This document shows, piece by piece, positions 35,667 to 44,526 of a stretch of DNA of 50,184 bases. Below the pieces are notes generated by a model. It worked only from the letters and a program-made list of their open reading frames with translations. It was not told where the DNA came from and did not search any database. Made by a program: the position numbers and the translations under genes. Origin of the DNA: Rhodobacter sp. (GTDB taxonomy: Bacteria > Pseudomonadota > Alphaproteobacteria > Rhodobacterales > Rhodobacteraceae); contig JASJCA010000007.1 in the NCBI GenBank assembly GCA_030066215.1, forward strand, positions 1 through 50,184. Reading direction: 5' to 3'. The stretch's first letter is position 1. Every line of letters starts with the position of its first letter.

Positions 35667-36469
35667 GCCGCGCCCTCCGTCCGGCCCATGATCTCCTCTT
35701 CCATGTCCCAGATCATGTTGAGGATTTCCTCGCGGGTCAGCGCGTATTCGGCGTGGTGCTTGACCTCGCGCAGATCGGCGCCGACGCCCATTTCGGCAAA
35801 GGGCAGATTGTATTCCTTGTGGATCCGGCCCGGGCGCGGGGCCATCACGATCAGCCGCTCGCCCAGAAGCAGCGCTTCTTCCACCGAATGGGTGATCAGG
35901 ATGATCGTCTTGCCGGTCTCCTTCCAGAGCTTCAGCACCAGGCCTTGCATCTTTTCGCGCGTCAGCGCGTCGAGCGCGCCCAGGGGCTCGTCCATCAGGA
36001 TCACGTCGGGTTCGTTGGCCAGACAGCGCGCCAGCGCCACCCGCTGCTGCATGCCGCCCGAGAGCTCGTAGATCGCCTTTTCCTTGAAGTCGTGCAGGCC
36101 CACCACCTCGAGCAGATGATCGACCTTGCCGGCGCTTTCGGACTTCGGCACGCCGTTCATCCGCGGCCCGAAGGCAACGTTCTCGCGCACGTTCATCCAT
36201 TCGAACAGCGCGCCCTTCTGGAACACCATGCCGCGTTCCTGGTGCGGGCCGGTCACCAGGTGACCGTTCAGCGTCACCGCGCCTTCGGTCGGCGCCAAAA
36301 ACCCTGCGATGATGTTAAGAAGCGTGGTCTTGCCGCAGCCCGAGGGGCCGAGCACGCTCATCAACTCGCCGGTCTTGATGTCGAGCGAGACGTTCTTCAG
36401 CGCCTGCACGTGATCGCCGTTCGGCAGATCGAACCGCATCGAGATGGCGTCGAGGACAAGACCGGACAT
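35663..36469 (-). CDS. ABC transporter ATP-binding protein (TauB/SsuB-like)
   Basis: A 268-residue ATPase. Walker A is GPSGCGKTT (residues 41-49), the signature is LSGGMQQRVALARCLA, Walker B is VILMDEPLGALD, and the switch His is in ILITHSVEEAL. The subgroup is that of taurine, sulfonate and nitrate importers. ATG 36469 gives the canonical length; the frame is open further upstream without a better start. It energises the permease that follows by overlap. Confidence 0.93.
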   Translation of the reverse strand: MSGLVLDAISMRFDLPNGDHVQALKNVSLDIKTGELMSVLGPSGCGKTTLLNIIAGFLAPTEGAVTLNGHLVTGPHQERGMVFQKGALFEWMNVRENVAFGPRMNGVPKSESAGKVDHLLEVVGLHDFKEKAIYELSGGMQQRVALARCLANEPDVILMDEPLGALDALTREKMQGLVLKLWKETGKTIILITHSVEEALLLGERLIVMAPRPGRIHKEYNLPFAEMGVGADLREVKHHAEYALTREEILNMIWDMEEEIMGRTEGAA

Positions 36470-36530
36470 GTGCGCCCCCCGCTGTCGTATCGCAGGCCGC
36501 GGCCCCTGCCGGAGCCGCGGCCGATTTGGT

Positions 36531-37535
36531 CTACATGCCCGACGCCGCCTGCAGCGGGCCGGTGTTGACGGCGGCTTCGTAGCTGTCGAGCGCGGCGTCG
36601 ATCGAGCCGGCACCGACGAAGATGTCGGCCACGCCCTTCATGAACGACTGCGCGCCGCCGCCGAGCCATTTGTCGCCCAGCTGATCGTCGACACCGGGGA
36701 AGGCGAAGGTCGCCATGGTCGCGGCGGTGGCCTCGTCGTCCATACCGGCGTCCTTGGCGATCACCGGGATCATCTTGTCGGCCTCCATGCCGCCGGCGTT
36801 CCAGACGGCGTTGGCGTCCGCCGTGACTTTCAGGAACTTGGCCAGCAACTCGCCCTCCTCAGCGACGAAATCGGCCGGCGCGCTGGTCACGTCGAAGACC
36901 AGGATGCCAAGCTCTTCCTTTTCGGCGCCGGTCAAGAGGATGTTGCCCGATTCCAGCATCCGGCGCAGCGCGCCGCCCCAGCCGCAGGCCATGTCGACCG
37001 AGGCCTGGCTCAACGCCGCGGCGCCTTCGGCCGGCGCCATGTCGACGATCTCCATGGTGCCGATATCGACGCCGAAATGGTTCATCTGGCTGAGGAACCC
37101 GTAATGCGCCGCGGTGCCCAGCGGCACGGCGACCTTCTTGCCGGCAAGCTCGCCGGCGGAGTCCTTGTCGATTTCCAGGTCAGCATGCACGACGCAGTTG
37201 TCATTGTCGGAATAGCTGACCGCCACGTCGACGATCTGGATGTCCTGGCCGGCCGACGCCGCGACCACGAAGGGCGGCACGCCCTGGCTGACCGAGATAT
37301 GCACGTCGCCCGAGGCCATCGCCGCCGACATCGCCGTGCCGGTATCGAAGCTGACCCAGTTGATCGCAACGCCGAGCTCTTCCTCGTAGGTGCCGTTGAC
37401 CTTGGCGTATTGGAACGGCATCGGCCATTCGAGGAAATAGGCGACGGTGATTTCGTCGGCCGCGGATGCCGCCTGCGCGAATACCGCCACGGCGGATGCG
37501 CACGCCGCGCCCAGCAATTTCGATTTCAGTTTCAT
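36531..37535 (-). CDS. ABC transporter substrate-binding protein, taurine-type (TauA-like)
   Basis: A 334-residue periplasmic protein. The signal peptide (KLLGAACASAVAVFAQAASA, cleavage about residue 25) leads into a TauA/SsuA-type fold with YFLEWPMPFQYAK, NWVSFDTGTAMSAAMASGDV and LAGKKVAVPLGTAAHYGFL. Family ligands include taurine, other sulfonates and aromatic acids. First gene of the leftward tauABC-like set, with GGGAGAAACC upstream of the ATG. The intergenic stretch 37536-37792 upstream of it holds no gene. Taurine is only the best guess because no taurine-degrading gene is adjacent. Confidence 0.88.
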   Translation of the reverse strand: MKLKSKLLGAACASAVAVFAQAASAADEITVAYFLEWPMPFQYAKVNGTYEEELGVAINWVSFDTGTAMSAAMASGDVHISVSQGVPPFVVAASAGQDIQIVDVAVSYSDNDNCVVHADLEIDKDSAGELAGKKVAVPLGTAAHYGFLSQMNHFGVDIGTMEIVDMAPAEGAAALSQASVDMACGWGGALRRMLESGNILLTGAEKEELGILVFDVTSAPADFVAEEGELLAKFLKVTADANAVWNAGGMEADKMIPVIAKDAGMDDEATAATMATFAFPGVDDQLGDKWLGGGAQSFMKGVADIFVGAGSIDAALDSYEAAVNTGPLQAASGM

Positions 37536-37792
37536 TGGTTTCTCCCTTTTGGTCGTTTTTTTGCGCCGTTGCCCGGCTCTGTCTTTTGCATCGGGTTACG
37601 AAGAACCAAGTCGGCCTTCGACGCAACCCATAATCGTATGCTCCGCCGACTGTGCGTGGCGGAGTTCAGGCGACCATGGGACACGAGGTGTCTCACCCAA
37701 TGTCCCAGAGCGGCATCTCAACCGCCGTCTGCGTCGCCCGCAAGTGCCGCAAGCCGGATATTGTCGGCGGCACGCTTACTGTGTCTGCCGCC

Positions 37793-38221
37793 TCAATCCC
37801 GCACGATCAACACCGAGACTTTCGCATATCGCGCGACCCGATCCGAGTTCGGGCCCTGGATTCGGTCCATCAATGACGGCTTATGCGCGCCGATCACCAC
37901 CAGGTCGGCCTCCGACCGCTCGATGGCGTCCAGGATCATCTCGTAGACATTGCCGACCTCGACCAGGTGCTGCACCGCCCCATGATCGGGCAGCGTCTTG
38001 TTGATGAAGTCGTGCAGCTGCGCATTGGCCTCGTCGGCCGCCTTCTGCAGCGTACCTTCCTCGAAATAGGTGCCGACGATCGACATGCCGTAATCCGGGA
38101 TCACCGTGACCACGCTCAAGGTCGCGCCATAGAACTTGGCCAGGTCGGCGGCCCGGCGCAGCACTTTTTTCTCGGCCTCGGCATGCTGCAGATCGACGGC
38201 GCAAAGGACGTGTTGGGTCAT
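37793..38221 (-). CDS. UspA-family universal stress protein (TeaD-like)
   Basis: A 142-residue single Usp domain with VLCAVDLQHAEAEKKVLRRAADLA at the start and the nucleotide-binding VVIGAHKPSLMDRIQGPNSDRVARYAKVSVLIVRD at the end (G-2x-G-9x-G type, here GAH and GPNSDRV). ATGA overlap with the fused TRAP permease shows it belongs to that transporter. Known TRAP-linked Usp proteins such as TeaD bind ATP and dampen uptake. Confidence 0.9.
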   Translation of the reverse strand: MTQHVLCAVDLQHAEAEKKVLRRAADLAKFYGATLSVVTVIPDYGMSIVGTYFEEGTLQKAADEANAQLHDFINKTLPDHGAVQHLVEVGNVYEMILDAIERSEADLVVIGAHKPSLMDRIQGPNSDRVARYAKVSVLIVRD

Positions 38222-40818
38222 GCCAGGGCCTCCTCTCCGGCTTGGGCGCGCTTGCGGCGCAGTTGCAGCAGGAAGACGAGACCGAACAGCAGGAAGGCGG
38301 GCAGGTAGAACACCTCCTTTGGCATCCGGTCGGCCTTGACGTCGATCTCGACAAGCTCCCAGTCGAAATCGATGCCCAGCTGCTCCGCCGGGCCGCCGAA
38401 ATTCAGGTTATCGACGAAGAGCTTGCCGTCCTCCTCTCGGAACTCGATCCCGGCACCGTCGAACAGCCGTGTCGGCCCGTCCGCACCCGACGCCCCGAGC
38501 GGCAACAGATACCGCGCATCCACCGGGTCGCCGTTGAGGTTTTCGCCCATCAGCCGGACGCGCAGCGAAGCATCGTCGCCGGCCTCCTGCGCCATGCTAA
38601 ACAGCTCGGACCCAGGCCGCGTCTCGAATTCCGGCTGCAGCTGGTTCAGGAAGTATCCCGGCTGGAACAGCATGAACGCCACGACCAGCAGGATCGCGCT
38701 CTCCCAGATCTTCGACTTCACCAACAGGTAGTTCATCGTGCCGCTGGCGAAGAGCAGCATCGCGATCATCGCAATGATGAAGACGAACACCGCCTGCACC
38801 GGCCCGACGTCGATCAACAACAGATCGGTGTTGAAGATGAAGAGGAACGGCAACAGCGCCGTGCGGATCGAGTAGAAGAACGCCTGGAACCCGGTCTTCA
38901 GCGGATCGCCTTTCGAGATCGCCGCCGCCGCGAAACTGGCCAGGCCTACAGGCGGCGTCACATCCGCCATGATGCCGAAGTAAAAGACGAACATGTGCAC
39001 CGCGACCAAGGGCACGATCAGCCCGGCCTGCGCGCCAAGCTCCACGACCACGCCCGCCATCAGTGAGGACACGACGATGTAGTTCGCCGTGGTCGGCAGC
39101 CCCATGCCCAGAACGATCGAGATCAGCGCCACGAAGAACAGCATCGGCAGCAACTTGCCGCCCGACAGGAACTCGACGAATTCGGCCATCACCTGGCCGA
39201 TACCGGTCAACGTCACCGCGCCGACGATGATGCCGGCGACACCCATGGCGGCGGCCAGCCCGATCATGTTGCGCGCCCCCGCGATCAGCCCCTCCGCGAT
39301 GTCGGCGATACCGGCCCGCATCTGCTCAACAACGTCCGACTGGCCACGGAAAAATGCCTTCAGCGGGTTCTGCGTGGCCAGGATCACCAGCATGAAGATG
39401 GTCGACCAAAACGCCGACAGCCCCGGCGATTTCCGCTCGATCATCAACAGATACATCAGCAGCAGGATCGGCATGATGTAATGGATGCCGGTCTTGAAGA
39501 TCTCGCGGGTCGGCGGCAGATGCGTCATCGAATCGAGCGACATCTCCAGATCCGGCCCCTTCGCCGCGAACCGCACCGCGGCGATGTAGGCCACCGCCAT
39601 CACCGCCAAAATCGCCCACAGCGAGGCGCCGCCGAACACCGTCCGCGCGGCCTCGACCAGAACGCCGCAAAGCCACAACAGCCCGCCTGCGATCACGATC
39701 GAGATCGCGATAATAAAGATCGCGCCGAGGATGAACTTGACCGGGTGCATCCGGCTGGTGCCCGGCATGCCCATCTTCAGGGCTTCGAGATGCACGATAT
39801 AGACCAGCGCGATGTAGGAAATCGCCGCCGGGATGATCGCGGTCTTGACCACCTCGACGTAAGAGATGCCGACATATTCGGTCATCAGGAACGCCACCGC
39901 GCCCATCACCGGCGGGGTCAAGACGCCGTTGATCGACGACGAGACCTCGACCGCCCCGGCCTTCGTCGCCGGGAAACCGACGCGTTTCATCAGCGGAATG
40001 GTGAAGGTGCCTGTCGTCACCACGTTGGCAATTGACGACCCAGAGATCAGCCCGGTCGCCGCCGAAGCGATCACCGCCGCCTTGGCCGGCCCACCGCGCA
40101 GATGTCCGAGCGCGGCGAAGGCCAGTTGTAGGAAATAGTTCCCCGCCCCCGCCTGGTTCAAAAGCGCCCCAAACAGCACGAACAGGAACACGAACCCCGA
40201 CGACACGCCCAGCGCCACGCCGAAAACTCCCTCGGTGGTCAGCCACATATGGCTCATCGCCTTCTCGAACGACGCGCCCTTCCACTGGATCACCTCGGGC
40301 AGGCCGGACCACGAGCCGAAGAAGACGTAGGACAGGAAAAACAGCGCCACGCCCATCAACGGCAGGCCGAGCGAGCGCCGCGCGGCCTCTAGCAGCAGTA
40401 CGATGCCGATGCCGGCCATCACGATATCGACGGTGTTGGGGTTGCCGGTGCGGTCGGCGACGCCGCGATAGTCCCACCACAGGTAGGAGGCCGCGGTCGC
40501 GGCCACCAGCGCGGTCACCCAGGTCAGGATCGGGATCTTGTGGCGCGGCGAGGATTTCAGGCCGGGAAAGGCGATGAAAGCCAGGAAGACGGCAAAGCCC
40601 AGATGGATCGACCGCGTCTGGGTGTCGTTCCAGACGAAGCCCACCCAAAACGGCAGCGGCGAGGCGATCCACAGTTGATAGAGCGACCAAACCAGCGGGA
40701 TCAGCCACAGCGCCCGGCGCCCGAACTTGTCCAGCGGTGCACGGCCCCCGGTATCGGCATCGGCGACGAAATCTTCCAGCGCCGGATCGGGTCCGGGTTG
40801 CTCTCGCGTGATGCTCAT
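38218..40818 (-). CDS. TRAP transporter fused permease, TAXI type (4TM-12TM) with C-terminal DUF3394-like domain
   Basis: An 866-residue inner-membrane protein in which the small and large TRAP permease units are one chain. The N-terminal part has about four helices (WLIPLVWSLYQLWI, LGFAVFLAFIAF); the large unit includes SSGFVFLFVLFGALLNQAGAGNYFLQLAFA, GSSIANVVTTGTFTIPLMKRVGFP, and VFYFGIMADVTPPVGLASFAAAAIS. After residue about 735 a soluble segment (LRVRLMGENLNGDPVDARYLLPLG, GGPAEQLGIDFDWELVEI) precedes a last helix; this matches the PDZ-like C-terminal domain often annotated DUF3394. ATG 40818 begins the conserved part. It works with the TAXI receptor upstream. Confidence 0.93.
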   Translation of the reverse strand: MSITREQPGPDPALEDFVADADTGGRAPLDKFGRRALWLIPLVWSLYQLWIASPLPFWVGFVWNDTQTRSIHLGFAVFLAFIAFPGLKSSPRHKIPILTWVTALVAATAASYLWWDYRGVADRTGNPNTVDIVMAGIGIVLLLEAARRSLGLPLMGVALFFLSYVFFGSWSGLPEVIQWKGASFEKAMSHMWLTTEGVFGVALGVSSGFVFLFVLFGALLNQAGAGNYFLQLAFAALGHLRGGPAKAAVIASAATGLISGSSIANVVTTGTFTIPLMKRVGFPATKAGAVEVSSSINGVLTPPVMGAVAFLMTEYVGISYVEVVKTAIIPAAISYIALVYIVHLEALKMGMPGTSRMHPVKFILGAIFIIAISIVIAGGLLWLCGVLVEAARTVFGGASLWAILAVMAVAYIAAVRFAAKGPDLEMSLDSMTHLPPTREIFKTGIHYIMPILLLMYLLMIERKSPGLSAFWSTIFMLVILATQNPLKAFFRGQSDVVEQMRAGIADIAEGLIAGARNMIGLAAAMGVAGIIVGAVTLTGIGQVMAEFVEFLSGGKLLPMLFFVALISIVLGMGLPTTANYIVVSSLMAGVVVELGAQAGLIVPLVAVHMFVFYFGIMADVTPPVGLASFAAAAISKGDPLKTGFQAFFYSIRTALLPFLFIFNTDLLLIDVGPVQAVFVFIIAMIAMLLFASGTMNYLLVKSKIWESAILLVVAFMLFQPGYFLNQLQPEFETRPGSELFSMAQEAGDDASLRVRLMGENLNGDPVDARYLLPLGASGADGPTRLFDGAGIEFREEDGKLFVDNLNFGGPAEQLGIDFDWELVEIDVKADRMPKEVFYLPAFLLFGLVFLLQLRRKRAQAGEEALA

Positions 40819-40923
40819 GGCGCGTGTCCCCCGTCGCTCGGCGTATCGTTTTGGCGTCCGCCCTGGACGCAAGGACCCGGCACGCAGGCGCGCCGGGGCT
40901 GTTTTGTCAGGCGTCGGGCCGGA

Positions 40924-41895
40924 TTACATCCAGCCGCGCTCTTTGTAGTACTTCTCGGCGCCCGGGTGCAGCGGGGCGCTAAGGCCGTCCACGATCATCT
41001 GCTCTTCGGTCAGGTTGCCAAAGGCCGGGTGCAGCTTTTTGAAGTCGTCGAAATTGTCGAAGATCGCCTTGACCAGCACATAGACCACGTCTTCCGAGGT
41101 CGAGGCGTCGGTCACGAAGGTCGCCTTCGGCCCCCAGGAGGCGATGTCGTCGGTATTGCCGGGATACATGCCGCCGGGGATCATTGCCGCGGCATAGGCC
41201 GAGTTCTCGGCCAGTACCTTGTCGGTGTTCGAGGTGCTGAGATCGAGGATCGTGATATCGCAGGTCGAGGTCGCTTCCATCGACGACCCGTTCGGCAGAC
41301 CCGCCGCCCAGATCGCGCCATCGATCTTGCCGTCGCAAAGCGCGGCGGACTGTTCCGAAGACTTCAGCTCTGCCGCCAGGCCCAGATCGCCCGGCCCGAT
41401 ATCGTTGGCGGCCATCAGCGTATCGGCCAAGACCCGCGTGCCCGAGCCGGGGTTGCCGATGTTGATCGACTTGCCGGCCATATCTGCGACCGACGAAATG
41501 CCGCTGTCGGCGCGCACCATCACGTGCAGCGGCTCCGGGTGCACCGAGAACACAGCGCGCAGGTCGCCATAGGGCTCGTCTCCGTCGAACGCGCGCACGC
41601 CCTCGATTGCCGCCGATTGCACGTCGGACTGCACCACGCCGAAATCGAGCTCGCCCTCGCGGATCGTCCGGGTGTTATAAACCGACCCGCCGGTCGATTC
41701 GACCGAGCAGCGGACGCCATGCTCTTTGCGGTCCTTGTTCACCAGTCGGCAGATCGCGCCGCCGGTGGGATAATAGACGCCGGTCACGCCGCCGGTGCCG
41801 ATGGTGATGAATTGTTGGGCTGAAACGGCACCCGCAAAACCGATCGAGGCCACAAGGGCCGCCCCGGCAAATGTCAGTCTGGTCATCGTCATCAT
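40924..41895 (-). CDS. TRAP transporter solute receptor, TAXI family
   Basis: A 323-residue periplasmic protein with a signal peptide (LTFAGAALVASIGFAGAVSA, cleavage before QQF) and the TAXI-family signature FITIGTGGVTGVYYPTGGAICRLVN. It also has FGVVQSDVQSAAIEG and AGKSINIGNPGSGTRVLADTLM. TAXI receptors bind organic anions or amino acids such as glutamate. GGGAG precedes the ATG at 41895. First gene of the leftward TAXI-TRAP-Usp set, divergent by about 200 bases from the GcvT/FAD gene. Confidence 0.94.
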   Translation of the reverse strand: MMTMTRLTFAGAALVASIGFAGAVSAQQFITIGTGGVTGVYYPTGGAICRLVNKDRKEHGVRCSVESTGGSVYNTRTIREGELDFGVVQSDVQSAAIEGVRAFDGDEPYGDLRAVFSVHPEPLHVMVRADSGISSVADMAGKSINIGNPGSGTRVLADTLMAANDIGPGDLGLAAELKSSEQSAALCDGKIDGAIWAAGLPNGSSMEATSTCDITILDLSTSNTDKVLAENSAYAAAMIPGGMYPGNTDDIASWGPKATFVTDASTSEDVVYVLVKAIFDNFDDFKKLHPAFGNLTEEQMIVDGLSAPLHPGAEKYYKERGWM

Positions 41896-42099
41896 GAACA
41901 CTCCCTGTTTTTTGATCCCACGACTTGAAGGCATTGCGCCGATTCCTTCAACCAGAAATTCATCCGCCACATTGGGCCGCGCCCCAGTCATCCGCTGTTA
42001 ACGCCGGGCAAAAACGACACCAAGAAGCCGTTTCCAGGGTGTCGCCGCCCGCGCGTTTCTGGAACGGTGCCCCCGACCCGGAACCAGCCAGAGCCCGAC

Positions 42100-44517
42100 A
42101 TGGCCACCCTTCCCTCTCACGCCCCCGTCGTCGTCATTGGCGGCGGAATCATGGGCTGCTCGACGCTCTACCATCTCGCCAAGATGGGCGTGACCGACGC
42201 GATCCTGATCGAGCGCAACAAACTCACCTCCGGCACCACCTGGCACTCCGCGGCCCAGGTCCGTGCGCTCAGGCATTCGCGCAACCTCACCCGGATGATC
42301 CAATACTCGGTCGACCTCTACAGCCAGCTCGAGGCCGAAACCGGCCAATCCGTCGGCTGGATCCAAAAGGGCTCACTGTCCATCGCCACCACCCCCGACC
42401 GCCTGACCCATATCCGCCGGCAAGAGGCGCTGGCCCACGCCTACGGCATCGAGGCCACCTCGATCACCGCCGCCGAGGCGGCCGAACGCTGGCCCTTGAT
42501 GCGCACCGACGATGTGCTCGGCGCCGTCTGGTCCCCGGACGACGGCCGCGTCAGCCCGTCGGATGTCTGCGCCGCGCTGGTCAAGGCCGCCAAGGTCCTC
42601 GGCGCGAGGGTCTACGAAGACACCGCCGTCACCGGCCTCCTCACCGAACAAGGCCGCATCCGCGGCGTCGAGACCAATCAAGGCACCGCGATGTGCGACG
42701 CCATTGCCCTCACCGCCGGGCTCTGGTCGCGCGAGGTTGGCGCCATGGCCGGCGCCGAGGTTCCGCTTTGGCCCTGCGAGCATTTCTACCTGCTCACCAA
42801 ACCCGTCGACGGCATCACCGGCAACATGCCGACGCTCAGCGACCACGACAGCCACCTCTACATCCGCGACGATTCCGGCGGGCTGCTGGTCGGCTGCTTC
42901 GAACCCATGGGCAAGGCGATCCCCCCGGGCGTCCTGACCGAGGACTTCGCCTTCGGCCTCCTGCCCGAGGATTGGGACCATTTCGAACCGATGATGCTGA
43001 ATGCCCTCCACCGCCTGCCCGCGCTGGAGACGGCCGAGGTCAAGATGCTGCTAAACGGTCCCGAGAGTTTCACCCCCGACGGCAGCTTCATGCTGGGCGA
43101 GACCGCCGAAACCCGCGGTCTGTTCTTCGGCTGCGGCATGAACTCCGTCGGCATCGCCAGCGGTGGCGGCGCCGGCATGAACCTCGCCCACTGCATCGTG
43201 CACGGCCACACCGCCTATGACCTGACCGAGGCCGACGCCAAGCGTTTCGACCCCGTCTTCAACTCCGCCGAGCACCTCATGGCGCGCGCCCCGGAAATCC
43301 TCGGCACCCATTACGACATCGCGTATCCCGGCAAGCAGCTCAAAACCGCCCGCAATCTGCGCCGGCTTCCTCTTGACTCCGAATACAGTACCGCAAGCGC
43401 CCATATGGGCCAATTCTACGGCTGGGAGCGCCCGCTCTATTTCGGCAAGACCGCCGAACCGCGCCTCACCTTCGCCCGCCCCGACTGGCACGACCAAGTC
43501 AGGGCCGAGGTCCTGGCCGCCCACGAAGCCGCCGCGATCTTCGACGCCTCGCCCTTCGGCAAGATCGACGTAGCAGGCCCCGACGCCGAAGCGTTCCTTC
43601 TGCACGTCTGCGCCGGCCACATGGCCCGCGCGCCAGGCTCGGTGATCTACACCGCCGTCCTGAACGACCGCGGCACCTACGAATCCGACCTCACCGCGCA
43701 GCGCCTCGCTCCCAATCACTACCGCCTCTTCACCGGCACCGCCGCGATCAAGCGCGATCTCGCCTGGTTCCGCGCCCAATCCGATGGCTTCGACGTCGGC
43801 CTTGCCGAAGTCACCGAGGCCTACGCCACCCTCGCACTGATGGGCCCCCACAGCGCCCGCACCGCCGACGCGCTCGGCGCAGACGCCCTGCACGACATAG
43901 GCTACTTCAAACACGCCCCAGCAAAGATCGCCGGCATCGACACCCGCGCCGCACGGCTGAGTTACGTGGGCGAGTCCGGCTGGGAGATCACCTGCCGCGC
44001 CGAAGACGCCCCCGCGCTCTACGCCGCGCTGACTGCCCAAGGTGCCAAACCCGCGGGGCTCTACGCCCAAACCGCGATGCGCATCGAAAAGGGCTTTTGC
44101 GCCATGGGTCACGAACTCGACAGTGACGTCTCGCCCATCGAGGCCGGCCTCGCCCCTCTCACCCGCAAAGCGGGCGGCTTCGTCGGCTTCGAGGCCATGC
44201 AGACCCGCCTGGCCGAGGGCGCACGGCCCAAGATCGTCTCGCTGACCCTCGACGACCCGCAAGCCGTCCCCCTCGGCCACGAACCGATCTATCACGGCGG
44301 CCGGATCGTCGGCCAAACCAGCTCCGCCGCCTTCGGCCATCGCATCGGAAAACCCGTCGCCTTGGCCCAAATCGACACACCGCTCCCCAACGGCGCCTGC
44401 GTCCAGATCGACATCGCCCGGACCCTTTTCGACGCCACCGTCAGCCACGGCCCGCTTTTTGACCCAACCGGTGCCCGCATGCGCCAGCCCCTTGCCGCCG
44501 CCGCCTCCCCGGCCTAG
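42100..44517 (+). CDS. FAD-dependent oxidoreductase fused to GcvT domain (dimethylglycine/sarcosine dehydrogenase family)
   Basis: An 805-residue cytoplasmic enzyme of the DMGDH family. The N-terminal FAD-binding DAO domain starts VVVIGGGIMGCSTLYHLAKMG, and GTTWHSAAQVRALRHS carries the His that binds FAD covalently in relatives. The C-terminal half (about 430-800) is a tetrahydrofolate-binding GcvT aminomethyltransferase domain, with the GFVGFEAM and GEPIYHGGRIVGQTSSA-like GHEPIYHGGRIVGQTSS segments. Such proteins oxidise N-methyl groups and pass the one-carbon unit to tetrahydrofolate. ATG 42100 starts the conserved part. It is followed 9 bases later by an aminotransferase, suggesting one pathway for a methylated amino compound. 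Confidence 0.93.
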   Translation: MATLPSHAPVVVIGGGIMGCSTLYHLAKMGVTDAILIERNKLTSGTTWHSAAQVRALRHSRNLTRMIQYSVDLYSQLEAETGQSVGWIQKGSLSIATTPDRLTHIRRQEALAHAYGIEATSITAAEAAERWPLMRTDDVLGAVWSPDDGRVSPSDVCAALVKAAKVLGARVYEDTAVTGLLTEQGRIRGVETNQGTAMCDAIALTAGLWSREVGAMAGAEVPLWPCEHFYLLTKPVDGITGNMPTLSDHDSHLYIRDDSGGLLVGCFEPMGKAIPPGVLTEDFAFGLLPEDWDHFEPMMLNALHRLPALETAEVKMLLNGPESFTPDGSFMLGETAETRGLFFGCGMNSVGIASGGGAGMNLAHCIVHGHTAYDLTEADAKRFDPVFNSAEHLMARAPEILGTHYDIAYPGKQLKTARNLRRLPLDSEYSTASAHMGQFYGWERPLYFGKTAEPRLTFARPDWHDQVRAEVLAAHEAAAIFDASPFGKIDVAGPDAEAFLLHVCAGHMARAPGSVIYTAVLNDRGTYESDLTAQRLAPNHYRLFTGTAAIKRDLAWFRAQSDGFDVGLAEVTEAYATLALMGPHSARTADALGADALHDIGYFKHAPAKIAGIDTRAARLSYVGESGWEITCRAEDAPALYAALTAQGAKPAGLYAQTAMRIEKGFCAMGHELDSDVSPIEAGLAPLTRKAGGFVGFEAMQTRLAEGARPKIVSLTLDDPQAVPLGHEPIYHGGRIVGQTSSAAFGHRIGKPVALAQIDTPLPNGACVQIDIARTLFDATVSHGPLFDPTGARMRQPLAAAASPA

Positions 44518-44526
44518 GAGGCCCCC